This document shows positions 1 through 8,155 of a stretch of DNA of 64,000 nucleotides, in pieces. Positions within the stretch are counted from its first letter, which is position 1. Every line of letters starts with the position of its first letter. The notes beneath the pieces are model-generated. The model searched no databases. It saw only the letters and a list, made by a program, of their open reading frames with translations, and was not told the origin of the DNA. The DNA lies in assembly GCA_000716465.1 (NCBI GenBank), contig JNWL01000008.1, positions 62,001 to 126,000 of the forward strand, read 5' to 3'. The position numbers and the translations under genes are program-made. Source of the DNA: Streptomyces bikiniensis (GTDB taxonomy: Bacteria; Actinomycetota; Actinomycetes; Streptomycetales; Streptomycetaceae).

Positions 1-702
1 ATCGCCGGTGCGCACCCGTACGCGCGCGTGGCTGTGGGCGTCGATGAACTCCCGCATCGGCACGTCCGCGAGGAGCCGGCCCCGGCCGAGGACGACGAGG
101 TGGTCGGCGAAGAGGGCCGTCTCGTTCATCAGGTGGCTGGAGACGAAGACCGTACGGCCTTCGGCGGCGAGCCCGCGCAGCAGCTCGCGGATCCACACGA
201 TGCCCTCGGGGTCGAGGCCGTTCGCCGGCTCGTCCAGCAGGAGCACGGCCGGGTCGCCGAGCAGCGCGGCGGCGATGCCGAGCCGCTGGCGCATGCCGAG
301 CGAGAAGGTGCGGACCCGGCGGCGGGCGGCGCCCGCGAGACCGGTCCCGGCCAGGACCTCGTCCACGCGCCGGTCCGGGATGCGGTGGGAGGCGGCGAGG
401 GCCCGCAGGTGGTTCCGGGCGGTCCGGGAGCCGTGGGCCGCCTGCGCGTCGAGGAGGGCGCCGACGGTACGGAGCGGCTCGGCCAGCGCCGTGTACGGGC
501 GGCCGCCGACGGTGGCGGTGCCCGAGCTCGGCCGGTCGAGGCCGAGGACGAGCCGCATGGTGGTGGACTTCCCGGCCCCGTTCGGGCCGAGGAAGCCGGT
601 CACGCGGCCCGGTTCGACGGAGAAGGTCAGCCCGTCGACGGCCCGCTTCGGCGGCCTGCCGGCGTACTCCTTCGTGAGGTTCCTGACGTCGATGCTGGTC
701 AT
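1..702 (-). CDS. ABC transporter ATP-binding protein, C-terminus cut by window edge
   Basis: ATPase subunit that powers an ABC exporter at the cytoplasmic face; its permease is not visible and probably lies beyond the edge. 234 codons are present. Seen: Walker A GPNGAGKS (residues 39-46), signature FSLGMRQR (133-140), Walker B LLLDEP (154-159), switch His190. The BcrA/ABC-2 subfamily is the best guess because the family signature lacks a classic LSGGQ. It is divergent from the two-component pair at 810-3064, a layout in which the kinase and regulator often control the transporter; that link is inferred. Start ATG at 702 has no strong Shine-Dalgarno. Confidence 0.9.
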   Translation of the reverse strand, partial: MTSIDVRNLTKEYAGRPPKRAVDGLTFSVEPGRVTGFLGPNGAGKSTTMRLVLGLDRPSSGTATVGGRPYTALAEPLRTVGALLDAQAAHGSRTARNHLRALAASHRIPDRRVDEVLAGTGLAGAARRRVRTFSLGMRQRLGIAAALLGDPAVLLLDEPANGLDPEGIVWIRELLRGLAAEGRTVFVSSHLMNETALFADHLVVLGRGRLLADVPMREFIDAHSHARVRVRTGD

Positions 703-809
703 GGCACGATCCTCGGCGCCCGCCGCCCCCGGGCCATCCCCCGCCCGGGGAGGCCGTCTCCCCCGCACGGGGGAGCCGCGGGCGCGGGGCGCCCTGCCAG
801 GATGGCGGG

Positions 810-2312
810 ATGCCCGGACCCTTCCGCCGGCCGACGCGCCCCGCTCCGCGCGCCCCTCGCCGCCGCCCACTCGCCCGAGCGACCACCGGCCGCGCCGACC
901 GGCTCCACCCGCTCGCGAGCGCGGTCCCGCACGGCGCCCGCCGGTTCCGGCCGTCCACCCGCGCGGCCACCCACCGCGCCGGCCGGTTCCCGCTGCTCGC
1001 GAGCACCGCCGCGCAGCACGCCCGCCGGTTCCTGCTGCTCGCGAGCGCGGCCACCCACCGCGCCCGCCGTGTTCGTCCGCCGGCGAGCGCCATCGCCCGC
1101 CGCGCCCGCCGCCTCCGGCCGCTCGCCCGGGCCGTCACGTACACCCGCTGGCTCCATCTCCTCGTGGGCGCGACCGTGCCGCTCGCCGCCGGACTGGTCT
1201 ACCCCGGCCTCTCGCGCCCGTCCCCGGCGGACTGGCTGCTGGTGGCGGTGCTCCCGGTGCCGCTGGTCGCGGCCGTCGCCCTCGTGCCGTCGGCCCGCCG
1301 TGCCGAGGGCCTCCAGGCGCGCCTGATGCTCTTCCCGGGCAAGCACGCGCGCGCGTGGAGGACGCCGGAGGGCGCGGACGTCTCCGCGTCCCCGTCGGCC
1401 TCGTGGACGGACCGGGGCAGGACGGCCCTGTGGCTGGTGTTCCGGATGGAGGCGGGGCTCGCCGCCTGGCTGCTGTCGGTCGGACTGCCCCAGTACGCGC
1501 TGACGCTGGCCGGGGTGCACGTCGAGGAGCCGGTCGTGGCCGGCCTGACCCTGCCCTCCGGCGGGGACCGGTGGTCGGCGTTCCTGGCCCCGCTCCCGGT
1601 GCTCGTGCTCCTGGCGGTGGTCGTCGCGGGCGGCGCGCTGTCCGCACGGGTGGCCCGTACCCTCCTCGGCCCCTCGGTGAAGGAGCGCATGGCCGCCCTG
1701 GAGGGGCGCACCGAGCGGCTCCTCGAACGCAACCGGATCGCGCGGGAGCTGCACGACTCGCTCGGCCACGCCCTGACCCTGGCCGTGGTGCAGGCCGGGG
1801 CCGCGCGGGCCGCCGCCGACCCCGAGTTCACCGACCGGGCCCTGGAGGCGATCGAGGAGACGGGCCGGGCGGCCCTGGAGGACCTGGAGCGCGTCCTGCT
1901 CCTGCTGCGCGAGACGGGCCGCCCGGCGGCCGCGAGCCCCGGTCTGGACGAGGCGGCCCGGCTGCTCGACTCGGCGCGCTCCTCGGGCGCGCGGGTCGAC
2001 GCCGAGGTCACCGGGCCGCTGGAGGAGGTGCCGGGCCCGGTCTCCCGCGAGGCGTACCGGATGCTCCAGGAGTGCCTCACCAACGTGCTGCGGCACGCGG
2101 GCCCGGTCCCGGTCGCCGCCCGCGTGGCGGTGGAGGGCGCCGTGCTCCGCCTGGAGGTCCGCAATCCGCTGGCCCCGGGGCGGGAGGAGCGCACCGGCTC
2201 GGGCAGCGGGCTGCGCGGGATACGCGAACGGGCCGCGCTCCTGGGCGGTTCGGCCCGGACGGGCCGGGACGGCGACGCGTGGCTGGTCCGCGTGGACCTG
2301 CCGCTGCGCTGA
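810..2312 (+). CDS. Two-component sensor histidine kinase (HisKA_3 / NarL-type)
   Basis: Membrane histidine kinase that should phosphorylate the response regulator at 2402. 500 residues from ATG 810. Residues 29-112 are six 14-residue Arg-rich repeats (see repeat entry); membrane segments lie near 114-133, 142-160, 205-235 and 260-278; the phospho-acceptor motif ARELHDSLGH has His315; the C-terminal HATPase has the glycine motif SGLRGIRERA near 465-475. The repeat-rich N-terminus is unlike the usual family start, so translation might begin later, but in-frame starts after the repeats would cut the first membrane helix. Kinase and regulator are separated by about 90 bases. Confidence 0.85.
   Translation: MPGPFRRPTRPAPRAPRRRPLARATTGRADRLHPLASAVPHGARRFRPSTRAATHRAGRFPLLASTAAQHARRFLLLASAATHRARRVRPPASAIARRARRLRPLARAVTYTRWLHLLVGATVPLAAGLVYPGLSRPSPADWLLVAVLPVPLVAAVALVPSARRAEGLQARLMLFPGKHARAWRTPEGADVSASPSASWTDRGRTALWLVFRMEAGLAAWLLSVGLPQYALTLAGVHVEEPVVAGLTLPSGGDRWSAFLAPLPVLVLLAVVVAGGALSARVARTLLGPSVKERMAALEGRTERLLERNRIARELHDSLGHALTLAVVQAGAARAAADPEFTDRALEAIEETGRAALEDLERVLLLLRETGRPAAASPGLDEAARLLDSARSSGARVDAEVTGPLEEVPGPVSREAYRMLQECLTNVLRHAGPVPVAARVAVEGAVLRLEVRNPLAPGREERTGSGSGLRGIRERAALLGGSARTGRDGDAWLVRVDLPLR
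894..1145 (+). repeat. Six tandem 42-bp repeats inside the kinase N-terminus
   Basis: Six consecutive degenerate 42-bp units, each starting GCC and ending near a CACCGC, in frame with the kinase. Each encodes 14 residues of the form A-R-R-F-x-x-L-A-S-A-x-x-H-R. The best-preserved units are those at 978-1019 and 1020-1061. No frame shift between units. Unit number is likely to vary between strains. Confidence 0.85.
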
Positions 2313-2389
2313 CCGGAGCGGGCGTACCGCGCGGCCGGAGCGGGCCGGACGGGGAACCGGGATCGCCGTCCGCGCCCGTACGCCTGATC

Positions 2390-2401
2390 TACGCTGGCCG
2401 C
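2390..2401 (+). promoter_or_regulatory. Candidate leaderless -10 box for the response regulator
   Basis: TACGCT (2390-2395) is followed by exactly six bases and then the ATG at 2402, the geometry of leaderless Streptomyces transcripts. There is no Shine-Dalgarno in front of this ATG. It suggests the regulator can be transcribed apart from the kinase. Confidence 0.4.
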
Positions 2402-3064
2402 ATGCCGATCACCGTCCTCCTCGTCGACGACGAACCGCTGGTCCGGGCCGGTCTGCGCGCCGTCCTGGAGGCGCAGCCCGACATCGAGGTGGTGGGCGAG
2501 GCGGCCGACGGGGCCGCCGTCATCCCCCTCGTGCGCCAACGGCGTCCCGACGTCGTCGCGATGGACGTCCGCATGCCGCTGATGGACGGCATCGAGGCGA
2601 CCCGCGCGGTCCTGCGCACGGTGCGCGAGCCGCCGAAGATCCTGGTCGTCACCACCTTCGAGAACGACGAGTACGTGTACGGGGCGCTGCGCGCGGGCGC
2701 CGACGGCTTCCTGCTCAAGCGGGCCCGCCCGGCGGAGATCGTGCACGCGGTGCGCCTGGTGGCGGAGGGCGACTCGCTCCTCTTCCCGGCGGCGGTACGG
2801 CAGTTGGCCGCCTCGTACGGGCGGGAGCGGAACGGGTCGGAGGCCCGGGAGGCGCTGGAACGGGCCGGCCTCACCGAGCGGGAGGCGGACGTGCTGCGGC
2901 TCGTGGCGCGCGGCCTGTCGAACGCGGAGATCGCCGCGCGCCTGGTGGTGGGCACGGAGACGGTGAAGTCCCACGTCAGCTCCGTCCTGGCGAAGCTCGG
3001 CGCCCGCGACCGCACCCAGGCGGTCATCGCCGCCTACGAGTCGGGCTTCGTCTCACCGGGCTGA
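2402..3064 (+). CDS. NarL/LuxR-family response regulator
   Basis: 220-residue DNA-binding response regulator, partner of the kinase at 810. Receiver domain 1-120 with acidic pair DD at 9-10, phospho-acceptor Asp55 in AMDVRMP and the conserved Lys in FLLKRA; LuxR-type HTH about 150-210 with LTEREADVLRLVARGLSNAE and TVKSHVSSVLAKLGARDR. Likely targets are unknown; the divergent ABC ATPase at 1-702 is the obvious candidate. ATG at 2402 appears to be leaderless. Confidence 0.92.
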   Translation: MPITVLLVDDEPLVRAGLRAVLEAQPDIEVVGEAADGAAVIPLVRQRRPDVVAMDVRMPLMDGIEATRAVLRTVREPPKILVVTTFENDEYVYGALRAGADGFLLKRARPAEIVHAVRLVAEGDSLLFPAAVRQLAASYGRERNGSEAREALERAGLTEREADVLRLVARGLSNAEIAARLVVGTETVKSHVSSVLAKLGARDRTQAVIAAYESGFVSPG

Positions 3065-3223
3065 GCCGGGCCCGTCGCCCGGCCCCGTCGCCCGGGCCCG
3101 TCGCCCGGGCTCTGAACCGTCCCGGAACCGTTCCGACCGGACGTACCGGCCACCGTTTTCCGCGAAGGTGATGTGCTCTGCGTCACGTTCCAGTTGAATG
3201 GTCCACAGCATGGGGGGTGTCGG

Positions 3224-4567
3224 GTGAGTGCTTTCGCGGAGTCCACGAGTGAGACCGCCGTTCCCGGGGCGGGGGCCGATCTGCTGGCCGCGCTGCTCGA
3301 CGGGATGGACGCGGCGCTCTGCGCCTTCGACGCCGACGGGACGGTCACCCACTGGAACCGGGAGGCCGAGCGCATCCTCGGCTGGACCGCCGGGGAGGCC
3401 GTCGGGCGGCGCGGGTTCGAGGGGTGGGCGGCGCGGAGCGCGGACGCCGAGGAGACCCTGGGGCGCCTGATGGGGGCCATGAAGGGCCCCGGCCGGCAGG
3501 TCCACGAGTTCGTCCTGCTCCGCAAGGACGGCGGGCGGGTGCTCGTACGGAGCCAGGCGGCCGGGGTGCGCGGCGCGGACGGCGCGCCGGCCGGGGTGTA
3601 CTGCGCGTTCAGCGAGGTCCACGTCCAGCTCGACCTGGAACGCTCGGTCGCCCTCAGCGAGGCCCTGTTCGACGACGCCTCCTGGGGCGTCGTCCTGGTC
3701 GACGCCGACCTGCGCCCCGCCATGGTCAACGCCCACGCGGCCCGGTCCTTCGGGGCCGGGCGCACCACCCTGCTGGGCCGCCCGCTCGGCGAGGTCGTCG
3801 TGCACGGGGCCGAGGAGCTGGAGGCCGCCTTCCAGCACGTCCTGGCGGAGGGCACCCCGCCCGCCCCCGCCGAGGTGTGGGTGACGCTGCGGACGGCCTC
3901 GGGGGAACGGCGCCGGTGCTGGCGCAGCGGCTTCCTGCGCCTGGGGTCCCCGATGACGGAGGCGGCGGTGCCGCTGGGGGTCGCCTGGCTGTTCCAGGAC
4001 GTGACCGAGGAGCGGTTCGCGCTGCGGGAGGCGGACCGGCTGCGGTTCCGGTGGAGCCAGCTGCACCGGGCGGGCGCGGCGGCGGCCGAGTGCGAGGACC
4101 CGGCGGAGGCGGCGTCGGTCCTCCTGGAGTTCGCCCTGGCCGGGTTCGCGGACCACGCCCTGGTGGACCGGGTGGCGGGCGACCGGCGCCTGACGCGGGC
4201 CCTGGCCGTCCCGGCGTCCGTCCCCGGCCCGTCCTCGCCGCCCGTGGGCGGCGGCATCCCGCTGCGGTACGGGCCGAGGCACCCGGCGCTCCAGGCCTGG
4301 GACCGGACGGGCGCGGTCCGCGCGAGCGCGGGCCGTACGGCCGAGGTGTGGGCGGAGGCCCACCAGTGGCCCGGCGACGCGGCGCACGCCCTGTGCGCGG
4401 TGCTGCGCTCCCGGGGCCGGACCCTCGGCGTCCTCACCTTCCTGCGGGCCGCCTGCCGTCCGGCCTTCGAGCGCGAGGACGTGGTCTTCGCGGAGTCGGT
4501 GGCGACGGGGGTGGCGTCGTTCCTGGCGCTGGGGGACGGACACGGCGACGGGCCCCCGGCGTACTGA
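3224..4567 (+). CDS. PAS-PAS-GAF sensor-like protein
   Basis: 447-residue soluble signalling protein without a visible output domain. First PAS fold at about 15-125 (AALCAFDADGTVTHWNREAE, GWTAGEAVG, LLRKDGGRVLVRS), a second PAS at about 135-265 ending QDVTEER, and a GAF-like C-terminus at about 280-430. No kinase, PP2C or GGDEF motif follows, so it may sense a ligand and act through protein contacts. GTG at 3224 is preferred to an upstream ATG at 3173 because a G-rich ribosome site precedes it and the PAS homology starts just after. Confidence 0.75.
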   Translation: MSAFAESTSETAVPGAGADLLAALLDGMDAALCAFDADGTVTHWNREAERILGWTAGEAVGRRGFEGWAARSADAEETLGRLMGAMKGPGRQVHEFVLLRKDGGRVLVRSQAAGVRGADGAPAGVYCAFSEVHVQLDLERSVALSEALFDDASWGVVLVDADLRPAMVNAHAARSFGAGRTTLLGRPLGEVVVHGAEELEAAFQHVLAEGTPPAPAEVWVTLRTASGERRRCWRSGFLRLGSPMTEAAVPLGVAWLFQDVTEERFALREADRLRFRWSQLHRAGAAAAECEDPAEAASVLLEFALAGFADHALVDRVAGDRRLTRALAVPASVPGPSSPPVGGGIPLRYGPRHPALQAWDRTGAVRASAGRTAEVWAEAHQWPGDAAHALCAVLRSRGRTLGVLTFLRAACRPAFEREDVVFAESVATGVASFLALGDGHGDGPPAY

Positions 4568-4579
4568 CCGGGGGCCCGT
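4548..4579. terminator. Bidirectional hairpin terminator overlapping a stop codon
   Basis: A perfect 12-bp stem (ACGGGCCCCCGG at 4548-4559 with its complement at 4568-4579) and an 8-base loop containing the TGA of the PAS gene. It sits between the convergent PAS gene and the exporter permease. No T-tract, as is common in Streptomyces. Confidence 0.7.
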
Positions 4580-4599
4580 GTGTGAGGTTTCCGCGCCCG

Positions 4600-5388
4600 T
4601 CACGCCGGGTCGCGCCGGAAGGCGGCCGTCGACCAGCGGTAGCCGAGCACGGTGAGGGCCAGTGACCAGGCGACGGCGAGCCAGCCGTTGTGGCCGATCT
4701 CGGTGCCGAGCAGCAGGCCGCGCAGGGTCTCGATGGCCGGGGTGAAGGGCTGGTACTCCGCGACGGGCCGGAACCAGCCGGGCATCGACTCCAGCGGCAC
4801 GAAGGCGCTGGAGATCAGGGGGAGCAGGATCAGGGGGGTGGCGCTGTTGCTGGCGCCCTCGGCGTTGGGGCTGGCCATGCCCATGCCGACCGCGATCCAG
4901 GTGAGCGCGAGGGCGAAGAGCGCGATCAGGCCGAGGGCGGCCAGCCATTCCAGGACGGTGGCGTCGGTGGAGCGGAAGCCGATGGCGAGGCCGACGGCGC
5001 CGACGAGGAGGACGCTGGCGAGCGACTGCATCACGCTGCCGACCACGTGCCCGACGAGGACGGAGCCGCGGTGGATGGCCATGGTGCGGAAGCGGGCGAT
5101 GATCCCCTCGTTCTTGTCCATGGCCACGGACACGGCGGCGCCGACGACGGTGGAGCCGATGGTCATGAGCAGGATGCCCGGGACGACGTAGGCGATGTAG
5201 GCGTCGCGGCCTCCGCCGCCGGCCAGGCCCGCGCTCATCGCGTCGCCGAAGACGTAGACGAACAGCAGCAGGAGCATCACCGGCGTGAGCAGCAGGTTCA
5301 GGGTGAGGGAGGGGTAGCGGCGGACGTGCAGGAGGTTGCGGCGCAGCATCGTGGACGAGTCGCGCACGGCGAGGGCGAAGGTGCTCAT
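4600..5388 (-). CDS. DrrB-like ABC-2 transporter permease
   Basis: 262-residue inner-membrane permease partnered with the ATPase at 5385. Six hydrophobic segments are seen, starting with SLTLNLLLTPVMLLLLFVYV (about 27-46), and the ABC-2 motif region around PLILLPLISSAFVP followed by a tail. Start ATG at 5388 overlaps the ATPase stop by four bases (ATGA), so the pair is translationally coupled. The family exports drugs, antibiotics or lipids in actinobacteria; the substrate here cannot be read from sequence. No biosynthetic cluster is adjacent, so self-protection or stress export is more likely than product export. Confidence 0.88.
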   Translation of the reverse strand: MSTFALAVRDSSTMLRRNLLHVRRYPSLTLNLLLTPVMLLLLFVYVFGDAMSAGLAGGGGRDAYIAYVVPGILLMTIGSTVVGAAVSVAMDKNEGIIARFRTMAIHRGSVLVGHVVGSVMQSLASVLLVGAVGLAIGFRSTDATVLEWLAALGLIALFALALTWIAVGMGMASPNAEGASNSATPLILLPLISSAFVPLESMPGWFRPVAEYQPFTPAIETLRGLLLGTEIGHNGWLAVAWSLALTVLGYRWSTAAFRRDPA

Positions 5389-6350
5389 CGGACGGTCTCC
5401 TCGGTGGGGGAGGGCTGGGCGGGGACTCCGGCGGTGCCGGTGAGGGCGAAGAAGACGTCGTCGAGGTCCGGGGTGTGCACGGTCAGTTCGTCGGCCTCGA
5501 CGCCGGCCGTGTCCAGTCGGTCCAGGACGGCGCGCAGGGCGCGCTGGCTCCCGTCGCCGGGCACGTGGAGCGTGAGCGCCTCGTCGTCCGGGGCGGCTCC
5601 GGGCAGGTGCGCGGCGGCGGAGCGGTAGGCGACGGGGTCGGAGAAGCGCAGCCGCACGTGTCCTCCGGGGACCATCCGCTTGAGCTCCTCGGCGGTGCCC
5701 TCGGCGGCGATCCTTCCGTCGTGCAGGACGGCGATGCGGTCGGCGAGCTGGTCGGCCTCCTCCAGGTACTGGGTGGTGAGGAAGACGGTGGTGCCGCCGG
5801 CGACCAGTTCGCGGACGATCCGCCACATGGTGTGCCGCGAGCGGGGGTCCAGGCCGGTGGTGGGCTCGTCGAGGAAGATGATCCGGGGGGCGCCGACCAG
5901 GGTCATGGCGATGTCCAGGCGGCGCTTCATGCCGCCGGAGTAGCCGGCGGCGGGCTTCTTCGCCGCCGCGACCAGGTCGAAGCGCTCCAGGAGTTCGGCG
6001 GTCACCCGGCGCCCCTCCCGCTTGGACAGGTGGTGCAGGTCGGCCATCAGGAGCATGTTCTCCTCGCCCGTGATCAGGCCGTCGACGGCGGAGAACTGTC
6101 CGGTGACGCCGATGGCGGCCCGTACCGCCTGCGGGGCGGTGGCCAGGTCGTGGCCGCCGACCCGCAGGTCACCGGCGTCGGCGGTGATGAGGGTGGAGAG
6201 GATCTTGACGGCGGTGGTCTTGCCGGCGCCGTTCGGGCCGAGCAGGGAGAAGACCGTTCCTTCGGGGACGGCGAGGTCGACGCCGTCGAGCACGACCTTG
6301 TCCCCGTAGGACTTGCGCAGCCCGGTCGCCGCGATGGCCAGGTCGGTCAT
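5385..6350 (-). CDS. DrrA-like ABC transporter ATP-binding protein
   Basis: 321-residue daunorubicin-resistance type ATPase that drives the permease at 4600. Walker A GPNGAGKT (38-45), signature YSGGMKRRLD (about 138-147), Walker B IIFLDEP (about 156-162), and the long C-terminal extension typical of DrrA (residues 230-321). Start ATG at 6350. The gene sits 43 bases downstream of the DUF4097 gene on the same strand, so 7056-4600 reads as one operon: DUF4097 protein, ATPase, permease. Confidence 0.92.
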   Translation of the reverse strand: MTDLAIAATGLRKSYGDKVVLDGVDLAVPEGTVFSLLGPNGAGKTTAVKILSTLITADAGDLRVGGHDLATAPQAVRAAIGVTGQFSAVDGLITGEENMLLMADLHHLSKREGRRVTAELLERFDLVAAAKKPAAGYSGGMKRRLDIAMTLVGAPRIIFLDEPTTGLDPRSRHTMWRIVRELVAGGTTVFLTTQYLEEADQLADRIAVLHDGRIAAEGTAEELKRMVPGGHVRLRFSDPVAYRSAAAHLPGAAPDDEALTLHVPGDGSQRALRAVLDRLDTAGVEADELTVHTPDLDDVFFALTGTAGVPAQPSPTEETVR

Positions 6351-6393
6351 GGTGATGCTCCTTGGGGAGTGGCGCGGGAAGGGGGGGGAGGGC

Positions 6394-7056
6394 TCAGAGG
6401 CTGCGGGCGGTGACGTCGCCCCGGGTGGTGGTCGCGTGGACGGCGAGCACGGCGGTGCCGTCGTTCTTCAGGTCGTTGACGACGCGGCCGAGGGTGGTGC
6501 CGGCGTCCAGGGAGGCGGACACCCCGGCGGCGGCGCCGACCGAGATGTCGCCGTCCTGGGTGCGGAGGACGACCTCGCCCCGTACGGCCTCGGTGATCCG
6601 GATCGAGCCCCGCGCCGTGCTGATCTCGGCGGGGCCGTTCAGCCGGCCCACCTCGACGTCGCCGTCGGTGGCGGTGAGGTGGACGGTCGCGGCCTCGTCG
6701 ATCTCGATCCGCCGGTACGCACCGTCGAAGGAGACGTCGCCGAGCCGGCCCACGGCCCGGAACTCGGTGGCGGCCGCCTTCGCCTCGACGCGGGAGCCGG
6801 TGGGCACCCGGACCGTCACCTCGACGGACCCGGAGGGGCCGAAGTTCCCCTTCTTGGAGGGGACTTCGATCCGCAGGACGCCGTCGGCGTACGCGACGCC
6901 GGTCTGCTCGGCGGCCTTCACGTCGCGGCCCTTCGAGGCGTCCGCGGGGAGGACCTCGACCACGGTGTCGTCGCGGTCGGCGGCGATGATCCGGATCCGT
7001 CCGGCGGGGACGTCGAGGACGGCGGAGATCGGGGCGGGGGTGGCGAAGGTCTGCAT
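6394..7056 (-). CDS. DUF4097 family beta-strand repeat protein
   Basis: 220-residue protein built of short beta-strand repeats (pattern G-D-V/I, e.g. TATDGDVEVGRL, TQDGDISVGAA), the signature of DUF4097 adhesin-like or bactofilin-like folds. No signal peptide, so it is predicted cytoplasmic. The ATG at 7056 is preceded by GGAG with good spacing. It is the first gene of the exporter operon and is divergent from the regulator at 7298. In many Streptomyces such genes sit beside DrrAB exporters; their molecular role is not established. Confidence 0.8.
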   Translation of the reverse strand: MQTFATPAPISAVLDVPAGRIRIIAADRDDTVVEVLPADASKGRDVKAAEQTGVAYADGVLRIEVPSKKGNFGPSGSVEVTVRVPTGSRVEAKAAATEFRAVGRLGDVSFDGAYRRIEIDEAATVHLTATDGDVEVGRLNGPAEISTARGSIRITEAVRGEVVLRTQDGDISVGAAAGVSASLDAGTTLGRVVNDLKNDGTAVLAVHATTTRGDVTARSL

Positions 7057-7114
7057 GGCGGGTGCTCCTTGGTCCGCGCCGTCTCCGGCGCTTCCGTTGT
7101 TTCCGATGCAGGAA

Positions 7115-7143
7115 AAGCTACGTTGCGTTCGATGAGTTGGCAA
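7115..7143 (-). promoter_or_regulatory. Candidate promoter for the DUF4097-exporter operon
   Basis: Read on the minus strand: -35 TTGCCA (7138-7143), 17-base spacer, -10 TAGCTT (7115-7120). The spacer contains one arm of the inverted repeat described at 7120-7223, so a regulator bound there would block polymerase. Confidence 0.5.
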
Positions 7144-7223
7144 CAAGCTAGTTGCGTAGAAAGTGCATAACCGCAGTTCAAGTGGAGTAAATCGTTGCAC
7201 TGGAGATGGATTTAACGCAACGT
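7120..7223. promoter_or_regulatory. Inverted-repeat operator sites in the 7057-7297 divergent region
   Basis: ACGTTGCGTT (7120-7129) and its exact complement AACGCAACGT (7214-7223) flank a noticeably AT-richer stretch. Two smaller palindromes, GTTGGCAAC (7136-7144) and TTGCATTGCAA (7234-7244), and a GTTGCGT copy (7151-7157) share the TTGC core. The likely ligand is the divergent HTH protein at 7298. Confidence 0.55.
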
Positions 7224-7238
7224 TGGGCGATGCTTGCA

Positions 7239-7268
7239 TTGCAATGAGGTGAAGGTGAATGCTATGCT
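7239..7268 (+). promoter_or_regulatory. Candidate promoter for the IS30-HTH/MarR regulator
   Basis: -35 TTGCAA (7239-7244), 18-base spacer, -10 TATGCT (7263-7268), 29 bases before the ATG at 7298. The -35 overlaps the palindrome at 7234-7244, which would allow autoregulation. Confidence 0.45.
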
Positions 7269-7297
7269 GGGAACCTCAGGGGACGAAGGAGGCCGTG

Positions 7298-8044
7298 ATG
7301 CCGGGAGGCAGGCTCACTCAGCAGGACCGTCAGCAGATCGCACTGGGGCTGGCCGAAGGCCTCGCCTACGCGGAGATCGCCAGGGGCCTGGACCGTCCGA
7401 CCTCGACGATCACGCGCGAGGTGATGCGCAACGGCGGTCCCGCCGGGTACCGCGCGGACCTCGCGCACCGCGCCACGGAGCAGCGCGCCCACCGGCGCAG
7501 GCCCGCCGCCCCGCCCCGGGGCCCCGCCGAGTCGGCCCCCCAGCCGCACGGACGCGACCCCGAGGCCGTGCGCGCGTACGAGGAGCTGTTCACCACCGTC
7601 ATGATGCGGTCGGGCCTGCCCAAGATGATGTCCCGGGTGATGGTCGCGCTGCTCCTGACCGACGCCGGCAGCCTGACGGCGTCCGAACTCGCCCGGCACC
7701 TCCAGGTCAGCCCGGCGACCGTCTCCAAGTCGATCGCGTTCCTGGAGAGCCAGACCCTCATCCGCAGGGAGCGCGACGAGCGCCGCCGCGAGCGGTACGT
7801 CGTCGACGCCGACGTCTGGTACCAGTCGATGGCCGCCAGCGTCCGGTCCCTCGTCGACCAGGGCGAACTCGCCCGGCAGGGCGTCGGCGTCCTCGGCCCC
7901 GGCACTCCGGCCGGCGCCCGCCTGGAGAACGTCGCCCGCTTCCTCGACTTCGTCGCCGAGAGCCTCGCCCGCGCCGCCGAGCAGGCCCGCGAGGTCCTCT
8001 ACACGGAGCCGGAGCCGGAGCCGACACCGGACGAGGGCGCCTGA
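7298..8044 (+). CDS. Transcriptional regulator: IS30-type HTH_38 fused to MarR/GbsR-like domain
   Basis: 248-residue regulator. Residues 6-60 look like the N-terminal HTH of IS30 transposases (LTQQDRQQIALGLAEGLAYA ... STITREVMRNGG then an Arg-rich RAHRRR). Residues 90-235 form a MarR/GbsR-type winged helix (SLTASELARHLQVSPATVSK, LESQTLIRRERDERRRERY). ATG at 7298 follows AGGAGG at good spacing. Divergent from the DUF4097-DrrAB operon, which it probably represses through the inverted repeats at 7120-7244. The transposase-derived DNA-binding part has apparently been kept as a second reader head. Confidence 0.82.
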   Translation: MPGGRLTQQDRQQIALGLAEGLAYAEIARGLDRPTSTITREVMRNGGPAGYRADLAHRATEQRAHRRRPAAPPRGPAESAPQPHGRDPEAVRAYEELFTTVMMRSGLPKMMSRVMVALLLTDAGSLTASELARHLQVSPATVSKSIAFLESQTLIRRERDERRRERYVVDADVWYQSMAASVRSLVDQGELARQGVGVLGPGTPAGARLENVARFLDFVAESLARAAEQAREVLYTEPEPEPTPDEGA

Positions 8045-8070
8045 GGGCCGCGTCCGGGGCAACGCCCTAC

Positions 8071-8150
8071 ACCCACTTTTTTGTGGGTACTTGTCGCTCC
8101 CCGGCGCCCCGGGAGAACCTGGTGCCGGGCCCGAGGAGAGGGGAGCGACA
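8071..8150. terminator. Hairpins between convergent regulator genes
   Basis: ACCCAC-TTTTTT-GTGGGT (8071-8088) forms a 6-bp stem with a T6 loop, and TGTCGCTCCC (8092-8101) pairs exactly with 8141-8150. They separate the + gene ending 8044 from the - gene ending 8156. The first element also resembles a short palindromic operator, so the assignment is tentative. Confidence 0.4.
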
Positions 8151-8155
8151 GGGCC

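Noticed and set aside
1199..2974. Long minus-strand frame opposite the two-component genes
   Set aside because: Low-complexity Arg/Ser/Ala composition; antisense shadow of high-GC coding DNA with good motifs on the other strand.
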